Positions 26,185 through 35,756 of a stretch of 64,000 bases of DNA are shown piece by piece; within the stretch, counting starts at the first letter, position 1; the number at the start of each line of letters is the position of its first letter. The notes below the pieces were generated by a model, which was given only the letters and a program-made list of their open reading frames with translations, did no database searches and was not told the origin of the DNA. This DNA comes from an uncultured Collinsella sp. (GTDB lineage: Bacteria > Actinomycetota > Coriobacteriia > Coriobacteriales > Coriobacteriaceae). The DNA lies in NCBI GenBank assembly GCA_934621295.1, contig CAKTVB010000002.1:310001-374000 (forward strand), given 5' to 3'. Both the position numbers and the translations under genes were made by a program.

Positions 26185-27633
26185 CTATTTACGGCGCATC
26201 TGCTGCTCCATCTGGCGCAGCATATCCATGTCGCCGCCACCCATACCGGGCATGCCGCCCATAGCGCCAAGGTTGCCCACGCCGGGGATGCCGGGCATGC
26301 GCATCCTCTTGCCCTTCTTGCCCTTCTTGCCGCTCGCCTGCTGCTGCATGGTGCGCATCTTCCCCATCATTTTGTTCATCTCGCCCCACTGCTTCATGAG
26401 GGAGTTAACATCCGCCGGGGTCGTACCCGAGCCGCGGGCAATGCGAGCGCGACGCTGGCCGTTGATGATCGACGGCTTAAGACGCTCGGCCTTGGTCATG
26501 GAGTGAATGATGGCCTCGTTGCGATCAAAGATCTTCTCATCCAGATTGCCACCCATCTGATTCAGAGCGCGCTGACCGCCAGGAAGCTTGGAGAGAATGC
26601 CCTTCATGCCGCCCATTTTCTTGACGGCGGCCATCTGCTCAAGCATGTCGTCCATGGTAAAACCGTCGCGAAGCATGCGTTTGGCGTTCTCGATCTGCTT
26701 GGCGTCGGCCATCTCCTGCGCCTGCTCGATAATGCCAACGACGTCGCCCATGCCCAAGATGCGCTTGGCCATGCGATCGGGATAGAACGTCTCGAGCGAA
26801 TCGGGCTTCTCGCCCATCGAGACAAACTTGATGGGCTTGCCGGTAACCTGACGCACGGACAGGGCGCCGCCGCCACGGGCATCGCCGTCGAGCTTGGAGA
26901 TGATGACGCCGTCGAAGTCAGTGCGCTCGGCAAACGTGGAGACCACGTTGACGATGTCCTGACCGGTCATGGCGTCCACAACCATCAGGACCTGATCGGG
27001 CTTGACCGCACGCTTGATATCGACGGCCTCCTGCATCATCTGCTCATCGATCTGCAGACGACCGGCGGTATCGACGATGACCACGTCGCGCATGTTGTCG
27101 ACAGCCTCGCGAATAGAGCCGCGGGCAATCTCGACCGGATCTTTGCCGTCGCCACGGAAAACCGGCACGCCGATCTCGCCGCCGAGGGTGGCAAGCTGAT
27201 CGGCTGCAGCGGGACGGTATACGTCGCACGCGGCGAGCAAGGGGCTGCGGCCCTGCTTCTTCAGCAGGTAGGCCAGCTTGACGGCAGCCGTGGTCTTACC
27301 GGAACCCTGGAGGCCCACGAGCATGATCACGTTGGGGATGCGGCTTGAGAGGACAAGCTTGCTCTCGGTGGAACCCAAAAGCTCGGTAAGCTCATCGAGC
27401 ACGATCTTGACGACGTTTTGCGCCGGGGTGAGCGACTCCATGACCTCGGCGGTCATGCAGCGCTCCTTGGTCTTGGCGACAAAATCCTTGACGACCTTAA
27501 AGTTGACGTCAGCCTCGAGCAGCGCCATGCGAATGTCACGCATCGCACTCGTGATATCGGCCTCGGTCAGCTTGCCCTTACCGCGCAGGCGGTCAAAGGT
27601 ATCATTCAGACGATCGGAAAGGCTGTTGAACAT
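26185..27633 (-). CDS. ffh: Signal recognition particle protein Ffh
   Basis: A 482-residue SRP54 GTPase that delivers nascent membrane proteins to FtsY. It has the N domain (FDRLRGKGKLTEADITSAMRDI), the G domain with GLQGSGKTTAAVKLAYLL, VDTAGRLQID and TKLDGDARGG, and the methionine-rich M domain with RRARIARGSGT for 4.5S RNA binding. The C-terminus is rich in Met and Gly (MPGIPGVGNLGAMGGMPGMG). It starts 3 bases after the ftsY stop, so the two SRP GTPases are co-expressed. Confidence 0.97.
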   Translation of the reverse strand: MFNSLSDRLNDTFDRLRGKGKLTEADITSAMRDIRMALLEADVNFKVVKDFVAKTKERCMTAEVMESLTPAQNVVKIVLDELTELLGSTESKLVLSSRIPNVIMLVGLQGSGKTTAAVKLAYLLKKQGRSPLLAACDVYRPAAADQLATLGGEIGVPVFRGDGKDPVEIARGSIREAVDNMRDVVIVDTAGRLQIDEQMMQEAVDIKRAVKPDQVLMVVDAMTGQDIVNVVSTFAERTDFDGVIISKLDGDARGGGALSVRQVTGKPIKFVSMGEKPDSLETFYPDRMAKRILGMGDVVGIIEQAQEMADAKQIENAKRMLRDGFTMDDMLEQMAAVKKMGGMKGILSKLPGGQRALNQMGGNLDEKIFDRNEAIIHSMTKAERLKPSIINGQRRARIARGSGTTPADVNSLMKQWGEMNKMMGKMRTMQQQASGKKGKKGKRMRMPGIPGVGNLGAMGGMPGMGGGDMDMLRQMEQQMRRK

Positions 27634-27636
27634 CGA

Positions 27637-28560
27637 CTACTCCTTGTCGCCGTTGCCCACCAGGGCACGGCAAAACTCGTGGGCATCAAAACGCTGCAGA
27701 TCCTCGACCTGCTCGCCCACACCGATACGAAAGATGGGAAGCTTGAGTTTGGAGGCAACAGCCATGGCGATACCGCCTTTGGCCGTGCCGTCGAGCTTCG
27801 TCATGATGATACCGTCAAGACCCAGTGCCTCGTTGAACTCCAAGGCCTGATTCAGACCGTTTTGGCCCGTGGCGGCATCGATTACAAGAACCGCACGCAC
27901 AGGCATGGGGCCCGCCGCGGCAGAGGCAGCACGCTTACGTGTGACATTAACCACCTTGGCAAGCTCGCGCATAAGGTCGGCACTTGTGTGCAGACGTCCA
28001 GCGGTATCAATCAGCACCAGCTCACTTCCGCACTTGTCGGCCTCATCCAAGACGTCATAGCAAACACTTGCAGGGTCGCTTCCTCGATCGCGCTTGACCA
28101 CGGGAACGCCCGCGCGCTGGCCCCAAACGTCCAGCTGCTCGATAGCGGCAGCACGGAAGGTGTCGGCGCTGCCGATAATAACGTTTTTCCCCTCATGCGC
28201 GGCGGCGCTGGCGATCTTTCCCACCGTAGTGGTCTTACCGGCTCCGTTAATGCCCACGAATAAAACGACAGAAGGCGTGTCGTCAAAGGGGTCGAACTCA
28301 GCCTTTACAAACGTCTCGGCCAGGCGATCGGTCAAAGCCTCGCGCAGCTGACGAGCGGAGGTAAGGTTGCGCTTCGCAGCCATATCGCGCAGGTCGTCGG
28401 TAACCTGCATGGCGATATCGGCACCCATGTCGCCCATGACGAGCGTATCCTCAAGATCCTCCCAGAAGTCCTCGGTAACGTCGCCGCCAAAATAGAAAAT
28501 CTGATTGAGCGCCTCACGGCTGCGCTCGAGTCCACGCGAAAGCGAATCAAAGAAACCCAT
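27637..28560 (-). CDS. ftsY: Signal recognition particle receptor FtsY
   Basis: A 307-residue SRP receptor GTPase with a short N domain (SRGLERSREALNQIFYFGGDVTEDFWEDLE), GINGAGKTTTVGKIAS (P-loop), IDTAGRLHTSADLM and TKLDGTAKGGI. The acidic A domain of E. coli FtsY is absent, as is usual in Gram-positives. It starts with no gap after smc and ends 3 bases before ffh. Confidence 0.96.
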   Translation of the reverse strand: MGFFDSLSRGLERSREALNQIFYFGGDVTEDFWEDLEDTLVMGDMGADIAMQVTDDLRDMAAKRNLTSARQLREALTDRLAETFVKAEFDPFDDTPSVVLFVGINGAGKTTTVGKIASAAAHEGKNVIIGSADTFRAAAIEQLDVWGQRAGVPVVKRDRGSDPASVCYDVLDEADKCGSELVLIDTAGRLHTSADLMRELAKVVNVTRKRAASAAAGPMPVRAVLVIDAATGQNGLNQALEFNEALGLDGIIMTKLDGTAKGGIAMAVASKLKLPIFRIGVGEQVEDLQRFDAHEFCRALVGNGDKE

Positions 28561-31500
28561 CTACGCGTTCACTACCTTTCCAGTCTCACGGTCGAGCCTC
28601 TGGCTAACCACGCGGCTCACGCCGTCGGCCTGCATCGACACACCATACAAGACATCAGCATCTTCCATCGTACGACGCTGATGAGAGATAACAAGCAGCT
28701 GCGTGCTTTGACGCAAAACATCGATGGCACCGATAAGCTTAGACAGGTTGGAGTCGTCAAGGGCTGCCTCAACCTCATCGAGCACATAAAATGGCACCGT
28801 ACGCGTGCGATAGACCGCAAACAGAAGCGCGAGCGCCGTCAAGCTCTTCTCGCCACCGCTCATGAGCATCATCTTGGTGATGCGCTTGCCACGTGGCTGT
28901 GCCACCACTTCAATACCGGTTTGCGCAGGATGCTCGGGATCGGTCATCTCAAGATGTGCCTGACCACCCGGGAAGAGCATGGAAAAGACCTCGCGGAAAT
29001 TGGCATCGACAGCATCAAAGGTCGTCAGGAACTGACGGCGCATCTTGCGATCGATGGCCTGCGAAATCTTCGTGAGCGAAGTGCGGGCGCCCTCAAGGTC
29101 TGCCAGCTGGGCGGCAACATAATCCGCGCGCTCGCGAAGACGTTCATACTCCTCGAAAGCCACCTGATTCACCGGGCCCAAATTGTTGATTTGGCGCGCA
29201 AGATCGGCAAGCTCGCGCTCGCACGCCGCACGGTCATCAGGCGCAGGCAGGGAAAGCGCCTCTTCGAGCACCGTCTTGCCATCGGCAGTAATGGCCTTGA
29301 TGGCGGCCTCGACTTGCACCTCCAGCTTACCTCGCGCAACCTTGACCTCATTTTGGGCAGTCTTGGCCTCATCGACCTCGCCTTTCGCGCGCTCCACTTC
29401 GGCGCGTGCGTCGGCGATTGTCTTCTTAAGCGATGCAGAGTCGGCCTCCTCAATGGACGCCTGATCTCGCAAGCGAGCAGCCCAGTCGAGAGCGCGCTCA
29501 GACAAGGCTTGATAGCGATCGTGCAAAGGATCGACGCGAAGACGCAAGACCTCGAGCGAACGCGACGCCTGACGCGTGGAGCGAATGCGGCGGTCAATGT
29601 TTTCGAGTCGATGCTCCAGCTCGGGCTTACGGGCCTCAAGACTGCGCAGGCGTTCGGAAGACTGAGCCAGGCGAACCTTGGCATCAGCGAGCTTGCTTGC
29701 AGCTTCGGAATCCTCTCGGCGCAAGGCCTCGAGCTCGTCGTTTGCATCCTCAATCTCAAGAGCGAGCGAATCGGCACGTTCGCGCTCAGAATCGCGCGTC
29801 TTTGCGAGTTCGTCTAGACGCGGCTGGGCCTCGCGTACGGCACTCGCCGATTGTTCGTGTCTGCGTTCAACCTGTTTGCGCTCAGATTGCGATTGGTTAT
29901 ACGACTGCTCCAAGCGACCGATTTCAGAAAGCAAAGAACGCTTTTCGCCCTCGATGCGAGCAATGTCGCCTGCAACCTCGGCCTCAGCGGATCGTGCCTG
30001 GGCCACGGCATCGGAAGCCTCCGAAACCTGATGTCCAGCATGTTCGAACACGGAGGAAAGGTCGGGCTCAAGGCCTTCGAGACTGCGGATGCGGCGCTTG
30101 CGTTCGAGCACGCCATCGGCAGCATCGTCTGCAGAACCAATGCGAACAGCGCCACCAGATGTAACGCGGGCTCCATCGCGCGTCACGTACATGACACCCG
30201 AAACGGCAGGAGCACAGAGAGCCTCATCCAGAGAGTCAACGACATAAACACCGCCGAGGATGGACGCCACGGCGGCAGCAAAACCGTCGCGGACATTCAA
30301 GCGCTCAACCAAACGGAAACCAGCAGCGCCGGCAGCCGAATCGGTGCCTGCAGCGTCGCAAGAAAGCAGCAACGCCTCGCCAGAAGCACCCTTTTGCTCA
30401 ACGGCGAAAGAACTCAAACGAGCAAGTGCCTGATCGTCAGTAGTGACCAAAGCATCGATATCGGAAGAGAGCAGGCCTTCCACAAGCGACTCGAGGTCTT
30501 CTGGAGCCTCGATAAGGTCGCCCAGTCGTGCAGCGATATCCCCGGCATGGGAATTTGCAATTGTAGATGTGAGCGGAGAGGCGCCTTTCGCGCGCTCATC
30601 GAGCTTCTTCAGGCTGGCAAGCTCACTTCTCACTTCAGAAAGATGCTGGCGGGCCTCGGTCTCACGGGCACGGAGCTCTTCAAGAGCACGCTGAGCAAGA
30701 TCGATCGCGCCCTTCGCGTCCTCACGACGCTGAGCTGTCGAGGAGAGCTCAGCGTCGAGCTCCTCGGCACGGCTGCGACGGCTTTCGAGAGAGGCGGCCA
30801 AGTTTTCCATCTGCTCATCAAGCTGATCGAGGCGCGACGCATACATCGAATCCTCGAGCTCGGCATTAGAAATCGTCTCTTTGACTTTGACGTATTCAAG
30901 CGCCGCCGCATCGGCGGCACGTTGGGCCTCACGTTGATCGCGCGCAAGCGCGGTGATGGAAACATCAAGCTCTTTACGGCGCGCATGGAGCTTCTCAGCT
31001 GCCGGAGCAGCCTCGTCAACATCCTCGCGCGCAATACGCGCCGCAGCGCACACCTCGTCGAGCTGCGCAGAGATCTGCTCGAGCTCGTCCGCAACACGTT
31101 TACGCTGATGTTCGGAAGAAGAGAGCGTGCCGCGCATCTCGGAAAGTCGAGACACCATGTTGCGGCCCTTTTCCTCGAGCAAACGCATGTCGGAACCTAT
31201 ACGGCCCACCACATCTTGCATATGACGGCGCTGCTCGCCAAGGTCACCGACAAACAGCCCCTTTTCTTCAAGCATGACCTGGAGTTTCTCGAGCTCGCGC
31301 TGCTTCTCGCCCAAGCGATAGCTCGCAAGCTCGAACGCAGCATCGGCCTCACGCGAGGAAGATTCCATATCGCCCCAGGAAGCCTGAAGGCGGCGCAACT
31401 CATCGACAGCAAGAATCTGCGTAAGCTCGTTGGCCCGATCGGTAAGGTCGCGGTACTTTCGTGCCCGATCAACCTGACGCTCGAGAGGGCGCAGCTGACG

Positions 31501-32097
31501 CGTAATCTCGCGATTGATATCACGAGCGCGCTTGAGATGCTCGTCCATAGAAGCGATCTTCTTGAGTGCACGCTCCTTGCGTCGCTTGTGCTTGGAAATG
31601 CCAGCGGCCTCTTCGATCAGCGCGCGGCGCTCCTCGGGACGGCTTTGTAAGATGGCGTCAAGCTTGCCCTGGCTGATGATGGAGTGAGTATCTTTGCCCA
31701 ATCCGGAATCGTGGAGGATATCCTGAATGTCCATGAGTCGGCAGGGACTCGAATTGATCAGATACTCCGACTCGCCCGAACGGTACATACGCCTCGTGAC
31801 AGCAACCTCGTTAAAGTCAACCGGAAGCATATGGTCGGAATTATCCAAAACAAGCGTAACCTCAGCCACACCAACGGGCTTGCGCGCCGATGAGCCGGAA
31901 AAGATGACGTCTTCCATGGCTTGGCCGCGCAGCTGCTTGGCACTTTGCTCACCCAAGACCCAAAGGATAGCGTCTGAGATATTGGATTTACCCGAACCGT
32001 TGGGGCCCACGATAACCGTCAGCCCGGGCTCGAAAGACATATGCGCACGATCGGCAAAGGACTTAAAGCCCTTGAGTGTCAGGGACTTGAGATACAC
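28561..32097 (-). CDS. smc: Chromosome segregation protein SMC
   Basis: An 1178-residue condensin ATPase. The N-terminal head has VGPNGSGKSNISDAILWVLGE (Walker A). Two long coiled-coil arms rich in Glu, Arg, Ala and Leu flank the hinge at about residues 515-650. The C-terminal head has LMSGGEKSLTALALLFA (signature) and FYVLDEVEAALDD (Walker B). Length matches bacterial SMC. It would act with ScpA and ScpB, which are not in this window. It lies between rnc (11-base gap) and ftsY (directly adjacent), the usual Gram-positive order. Confidence 0.97.
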   Translation of the reverse strand: MYLKSLTLKGFKSFADRAHMSFEPGLTVIVGPNGSGKSNISDAILWVLGEQSAKQLRGQAMEDVIFSGSSARKPVGVAEVTLVLDNSDHMLPVDFNEVAVTRRMYRSGESEYLINSSPCRLMDIQDILHDSGLGKDTHSIISQGKLDAILQSRPEERRALIEEAAGISKHKRRKERALKKIASMDEHLKRARDINREITRQLRPLERQVDRARKYRDLTDRANELTQILAVDELRRLQASWGDMESSSREADAAFELASYRLGEKQRELEKLQVMLEEKGLFVGDLGEQRRHMQDVVGRIGSDMRLLEEKGRNMVSRLSEMRGTLSSSEHQRKRVADELEQISAQLDEVCAAARIAREDVDEAAPAAEKLHARRKELDVSITALARDQREAQRAADAAALEYVKVKETISNAELEDSMYASRLDQLDEQMENLAASLESRRSRAEELDAELSSTAQRREDAKGAIDLAQRALEELRARETEARQHLSEVRSELASLKKLDERAKGASPLTSTIANSHAGDIAARLGDLIEAPEDLESLVEGLLSSDIDALVTTDDQALARLSSFAVEQKGASGEALLLSCDAAGTDSAAGAAGFRLVERLNVRDGFAAAVASILGGVYVVDSLDEALCAPAVSGVMYVTRDGARVTSGGAVRIGSADDAADGVLERKRRIRSLEGLEPDLSSVFEHAGHQVSEASDAVAQARSAEAEVAGDIARIEGEKRSLLSEIGRLEQSYNQSQSERKQVERRHEQSASAVREAQPRLDELAKTRDSERERADSLALEIEDANDELEALRREDSEAASKLADAKVRLAQSSERLRSLEARKPELEHRLENIDRRIRSTRQASRSLEVLRLRVDPLHDRYQALSERALDWAARLRDQASIEEADSASLKKTIADARAEVERAKGEVDEAKTAQNEVKVARGKLEVQVEAAIKAITADGKTVLEEALSLPAPDDRAACERELADLARQINNLGPVNQVAFEEYERLRERADYVAAQLADLEGARTSLTKISQAIDRKMRRQFLTTFDAVDANFREVFSMLFPGGQAHLEMTDPEHPAQTGIEVVAQPRGKRITKMMLMSGGEKSLTALALLFAVYRTRTVPFYVLDEVEAALDDSNLSKLIGAIDVLRQSTQLLVISHQRRTMEDADVLYGVSMQADGVSRVVSQRLDRETGKVVNA

Positions 32098-32108
32098 CTA
32101 TGCCTCGC

Positions 32109-32837
32109 TTATCCGAGCTTTTTCTTCAAAATGACGCCGTTATGCGTGTAGCCCATGCGCTCAAGCGCGTCGAGAGCAGCAGCCGCCTCGGCTTCCTTCT
32201 TCGAAGAGCCCGTACCGCGACCACGGCGAATTCCATCGACGAGCGCGACCGCCGTAAAGGTGGGCGCATGCGCAGGACCGCTCGTGTCCACAAGCTTATA
32301 CGCAGGAGGATCAAAGCGGTCGCCCTGCACGCACTCTTGCAAGAAGGATTTAGGATTCGAGGGGTGCTCGGCGCGCTCGGTTGCCAGATGCGGCTTGAGC
32401 GTACGCGAGATAAACGCCTCGGCAACATCCCAGCCGCCATCGAGGTACAGGGCACCGACAAGAGACTCATAGACGTTTTCAAGCGCAGAGTGCATGCCAC
32501 GCGCGCCCGTTCCCGTCTCGGAGGCACCAAAGATGATGCATTTATCGATACCAAGCTCGCGGCCCACATCAGAAAGCGTGGCGCCAGAAACCAGCGAGAC
32601 CTTAAGGCGCGTCAGCTTGCCCTCATCAAAATCGGGATAGGCCTTGAACAGGGCAAGCGCCACAATGGAACCCAAAATCGAGTCGCCCAGAAACTCCAAG
32701 CGCTCGTAGGATGCAGAAACAGGCTGGCCTTCTACGGCAGAAGGATGCGTAATAGCAGAGCGAAGCAGATCGCGATCGGAAAACGTATGACCACAGATTG
32801 CCTCCGCCCTATTCATTTTTTCAGCGATCGGATACAC
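32109..32837 (-). CDS. rnc: Ribonuclease III
   Basis: A 242-residue double-strand-specific endonuclease for rRNA and mRNA processing. It has the catalytic signature ERLEFLGDSILG (residues about 46-57) and a C-terminal dsRNA-binding domain with GTGSSKKEAEAAAALDALERMG. I take the GTG at 32837 because GGGGGA, at the end of acpP, lies 9 bases upstream; the ATG at 32816 has no ribosome-binding site. It follows acpP by 4 bases and precedes smc. Confidence 0.95.
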   Translation of the reverse strand: MYPIAEKMNRAEAICGHTFSDRDLLRSAITHPSAVEGQPVSASYERLEFLGDSILGSIVALALFKAYPDFDEGKLTRLKVSLVSGATLSDVGRELGIDKCIIFGASETGTGARGMHSALENVYESLVGALYLDGGWDVAEAFISRTLKPHLATERAEHPSNPKSFLQECVQGDRFDPPAYKLVDTSGPAHAPTFTAVALVDGIRRGRGTGSSKKEAEAAAALDALERMGYTHNGVILKKKLG

Positions 32838-32841
32838 GCGC

Positions 32842-33084
32842 TCATTCCCCCAGAGCGGACTTGATGGCCTCGATGGCCTCCGCTACAGAATTGATTGCCT
32901 CGAGCTTCTCGTCGTCGATCTCGATATCAAACTCATCTTCCATCGCGGTCACAAGCTGAAGACGATCGAGAGAATCGGCGTCAAGATCGTCAAAGGTGGT
33001 CTCTTCAGTGATTTCATCGGCGTTGATGCCGAGCACATCGTTGGCGATGTCGGCAACCTTCTCAAAAATCTCGGAATGCTCCAT
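32842..33084 (-). CDS. acpP: Acyl carrier protein
   Basis: An 80-residue acidic carrier protein for fatty acid synthesis. The phosphopantetheine attachment site is Ser38 in DADSLDRLQL, with the expected acidic helix (TAMEDEFDIEIDDEK) following. It lies 84 bases downstream of plsX and just upstream of rnc, as in many Gram-positives. Its ATG follows AAAGGAG. A possible separate promoter (TAGAAT, listed) lies in the plsX-acpP gap. Confidence 0.96.
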   Translation of the reverse strand: MEHSEIFEKVADIANDVLGINADEITEETTFDDLDADSLDRLQLVTAMEDEFDIEIDDEKLEAINSVAEAIEAIKSALGE

Positions 33085-33138
33085 TGTGGGCTCCTTTCAC
33101 CCATATGCGGCGCGCAGCCGCAACGCATCAACATTGTG

Positions 33139-33144
33139 ATTCTA
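33139..33144 (-). promoter_or_regulatory. Possible -10 element for acpP
   Basis: TAGAAT on the minus strand lies 55 bases upstream of the acpP start. A matching -35 is not obvious, so an extra promoter for acpP-rnc-smc is only suggested. Confidence 0.25.
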
Positions 33145-33168
33145 CCGCATTGGCCCGACAGAGACCGG

Positions 33169-34188
33169 TTAGCGAACGATGTTCTCCATGGATGAGGCGA
33201 GCTTATCCACGAGACCCTCGCGAACGGCGTAGGCAGACGCCAGCGTACCGTTTTTAATAGCCTCCACGCTGGTAGCGCCGTGGCCGATAAGAACAACACC
33301 GCGAAGACCCAAAAGAATCGCGCCGCCCTTGGCATCGCCCGAAAGCTTAGCCTTGAGCTGCTTTAAACCGTCCTTAACGAGAAGCGCAGCGATCTTTCCG
33401 CCCAAAGAACCCATAAGCATGCCCTTGAGCTCTCCCATGAGCAGCTTTGCAGCTCCCTCGGTTGCCTTAAGCGCAACGTTTCCCGCAAAACCGTCGGTAG
33501 CAACAACATCAAAGTTGCCGGAGGTCAAATCCGTACCCTCGCAGTTACCCGCAAAACCCGGCACGCTCTCGCTCATCTGAGAGAAGCACTCCTTGGTGAA
33601 ATGCGAGCCCTTGGTGTCTTCGGAGCCATTGGACAAAAGGCCCACACGAGGATTTGAAATGTCACAGACGACCTTGGCATACGTGGCGCCCATCTGAGCG
33701 AAACGAACAAGGTCTTCGACCTCGACATCGGGATTGGCTCCCATATCACACAAAACGGTCAAGCCACCCTGTCGATTGGGAAGAGCCGAGGTAAGGCACG
33801 GGCGAATGGGGCGACGTGCGCCCTCGCTCTCATACTTAAAAGGGGTTACATAAGCCGTGGCCGCAGCAGTGATAGCACCGGTAGCGCCGGCGGAGAAAAA
33901 AGCATCCGCCGTACCCTTCTTGACGGCTCGACAACCGATCACCACCGAGGACTTGCGCTTATGCATAACAGCCTGGATGGGGTCATCCTCCATCGTGATG
34001 ACATCGGGAGCCACCAGCGGCTCGACGCGCTCATGCTTCTGCGCAAACGGCTCGACGATATCCTGGGGGCCAACCGCCACGACGGTCAAATCGGCGTCGG
34101 CGGCAAGTGCGGCCTCGATGCCCGCCATAACGACTGCCGGTTCCTCGTCTCCGCCCATAACGTCGACGCAAACACGAACCTTATCCAT
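33169..34188 (-). CDS. plsX: Phosphate acyltransferase PlsX
   Basis: A 339-residue enzyme converting acyl-ACP to acyl-phosphate, the first step of phospholipid synthesis in most bacteria. It starts MDKVRVCVDVMGGDEEPAVV (the MGGD motif) and contains MGANPDVEVEDLVRFA, LLSNGSEDTKG and VATDGFAGNVALK, all characteristic. Length is normal. It sits between rpmF and acpP, the classic rpmF-plsX-acpP arrangement. Confidence 0.96.
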   Translation of the reverse strand: MDKVRVCVDVMGGDEEPAVVMAGIEAALAADADLTVVAVGPQDIVEPFAQKHERVEPLVAPDVITMEDDPIQAVMHKRKSSVVIGCRAVKKGTADAFFSAGATGAITAAATAYVTPFKYESEGARRPIRPCLTSALPNRQGGLTVLCDMGANPDVEVEDLVRFAQMGATYAKVVCDISNPRVGLLSNGSEDTKGSHFTKECFSQMSESVPGFAGNCEGTDLTSGNFDVVATDGFAGNVALKATEGAAKLLMGELKGMLMGSLGGKIAALLVKDGLKQLKAKLSGDAKGGAILLGLRGVVLIGHGATSVEAIKNGTLASAYAVREGLVDKLASSMENIVR

Positions 34189-34209
34189 GAACTCTCCCTC
34201 TATAGCGAA

Positions 34210-34234
34210 ATGGCCGACTCAAAGAGCCGGCCAT
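34210..34234 (-). terminator. Hairpin between rpmF and plsX (possible attenuator)
   Basis: On the minus strand ATGGCCG and CGGCCAT form a 7-bp stem with an 11-base loop, followed by TTCGC, 20 bases before the plsX start. The short T stretch suggests partial termination or an mRNA-processing hairpin that sets rpmF and plsX levels apart. Confidence 0.4.
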
Positions 34235-34307
34235 GTCTGTTCCAGATCTTTCACGCCATGCAAAACAAGATCGATGATGCAGCGCGCAGCATTACCTTAA
34301 GCAAAAG

Positions 34308-34487
34308 CTACTCGGTAACGATGACCTCGCGATCCTTGTAGAAGCCACAGTTGGGGCAGACGTGATGCGGAAGCTTGACGGCGCCGCAACGAGGGCAAAC
34401 AGAGCGAGACGGGGCGTCAATCTTCATGTTGGCGGAACGACGGGTGTGCACAGCTCCACGACCCTTTTTTTGCTTAGGTACTGGCAT
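34308..34487 (-). CDS. rpmF: 50S ribosomal protein L32
   Basis: A 59-residue protein beginning MPVPKQKKGRGAVHTRRSAN and carrying two CxxC pairs (CPRCG at about 31-35 and CPNCG at about 44-48) that bind zinc. It ends DREVIVTE. This is the zinc-containing form of L32. It is placed before plsX, with an upstream DUF177 gene, the conserved order in many bacteria. The ATG at 34487 follows AAGGAAGG. An extended -10-like sequence upstream suggests its own promoter. Confidence 0.96.
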   Translation of the reverse strand: MPVPKQKKGRGAVHTRRSANMKIDAPSRSVCPRCGAVKLPHHVCPNCGFYKDREVIVTE

Positions 34488-34544
34488 GATGACCTTCCTT
34501 ATACATAACTATTGCCTGGCACAATTACGCGCAAGCACCGATAC

Positions 34545-34556
34545 TATCACATTCCA
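34545..34556 (-). promoter_or_regulatory. Possible extended -10 for rpmF
   Basis: The minus strand reads TGTGATAGTATC about 60 bases upstream of rpmF, similar to the TGTGATATAGT upstream of rpmB in this window. No -35 is evident. It would give rpmF-plsX a promoter separate from the upstream genes. Confidence 0.3.
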
Positions 34557-34609
34557 CTGGGTTTTGGTGGAAGTTTTTCTCCATCAAGAGTTGACCATAC
34601 AATAGCGAC

Positions 34610-35164
34610 TTACTCATCGAGCTTGAGATTTTTCAACGCCGCAAAGGGATTGGAATCCGAAGCGGCATAATCGTCTTCAAGCTTATCCGCACACGTGCAG
34701 GGAGCCTCGTTGAGATTCGCCCCGCATGTGGGGCAAAGACCCGCGCAATCGGGACGACAGAGAACCACAAAAGGCGTGTCCATCACAACGGCATCGGCGA
34801 TGGCATCCGAAAGATCGATGGTGTGATCCTCGCCCACAAGCTCGAACCCATCTTCATAGCTCTCCGGGTCCTCAGGCTCCTCGAAGAGGTAATACTCCTC
34901 GATCTCACCTGCAACCTCGAAATGCGCGACATCGAGACAACGATCGCACTCGCCGGTAACATGTGCGCGAACGATACCCGTCGCAAGAATGCCGTCACCG
35001 GTATTGGTGAGCATCACGTCATAGGAAATGCCATCGTCAAGAGAAAAGGACTTCTCCCCCGCTTCATACGTCGCGGCGTCGATATGTCCCGCAACCGGAA
35101 GGGTATCGCCGGGATTCTCGACCTCATCCTCAAGGTTGACGACAACGGAAGCAAACTGCGACAT
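34610..35164 (-). CDS. DUF177 (YceD-like) protein
   Basis: A 184-residue protein of the DUF177/YceD family that is found next to rpmF in most bacteria and is linked to 23S rRNA accumulation in some. Visible landmarks are VTGECDRCLD and the C-terminal cysteine cluster CRPDCAGLCPTCGANLNEAPC, a probable metal site. The ATG at 35164 starts 2 bases after the stop of the coiled-coil gene. It is rich in Asp and Glu. Confidence 0.88.
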   Translation of the reverse strand: MSQFASVVVNLEDEVENPGDTLPVAGHIDAATYEAGEKSFSLDDGISYDVMLTNTGDGILATGIVRAHVTGECDRCLDVAHFEVAGEIEEYYLFEEPEDPESYEDGFELVGEDHTIDLSDAIADAVVMDTPFVVLCRPDCAGLCPTCGANLNEAPCTCADKLEDDYAASDSNPFAALKNLKLDE

Positions 35165-35166
35165 GA

Positions 35167-35670
35167 TTACCAAACGCCATTCTGCTGAGCGGAGTTAGCG
35201 CCCTCGTTGAGCTGCTGACGGCAGCGGGCAACCGTGCCGGTCAAGCTCTTGAGGTTCTCCTCAAGATGAGTGAACACCTGCTCGGCATAATCCTCGGCGG
35301 CATAGCGCGTCTCACGCTCGTACTGCTGGGCACGATCGCGAATGTCATCCGCCTGCTGCTGAGCCAGGCGAACGATCTCTTGCTCGCCTGCAATAGTGAG
35401 CGCCTGCTGCTGAGCATCGGCGATAATCGAATCGGCCTGCGCCGTGGCGCTGGCCATCAACTCGTCACGCTCCTTGAGGATCCGGCGAGATTTCTGCCAC
35501 TCCTCCGGATAGCTCATGCGAATCTCGTCAAGAATATTGAAGAAGATCTCCGTTTCGATGACCTTGAACTGCTGGTTCTTGCCGAAAGGCGTCTTCGCTT
35601 CCTCGATAAGCCCCTCGAGTTCGTCTACGAGGCTTTCGATCCTCTCGCCAGGAAAGTTGTCCCCAGCCAT
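35167..35670 (-). CDS. DivIVA-like coiled-coil protein
   Basis: A 167-residue hydrophilic protein with an acidic N-terminal region (ERIESLVDELEGLIEEAKTPFG) and a long Ala/Gln/Glu-rich coiled coil (ADSIIADAQQQALTIAGEQEIVRLAQQQADD). It resembles the short DivIVA or SepF-associated type proteins often encoded near coaD and rpmF in Actinobacteria. Role in polar growth or division is an inference from this resemblance. The ATG at 35670 (MAGDNFPGER) follows AAGGGAG; an upstream start is unlikely. Confidence 0.65.
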   Translation of the reverse strand: MAGDNFPGERIESLVDELEGLIEEAKTPFGKNQQFKVIETEIFFNILDEIRMSYPEEWQKSRRILKERDELMASATAQADSIIADAQQQALTIAGEQEIVRLAQQQADDIRDRAQQYERETRYAAEDYAEQVFTHLEENLKSLTGTVARCRQQLNEGANSAQQNGVW

Positions 35671-35756
35671 CCTGTCTCCCTTCGTTTGCTTATAATCAAC
35701 CGCTAATAGTAGCACATGAACTGTATTGCCTCGCACAAAGTGGCGGCTTGTGTTGC

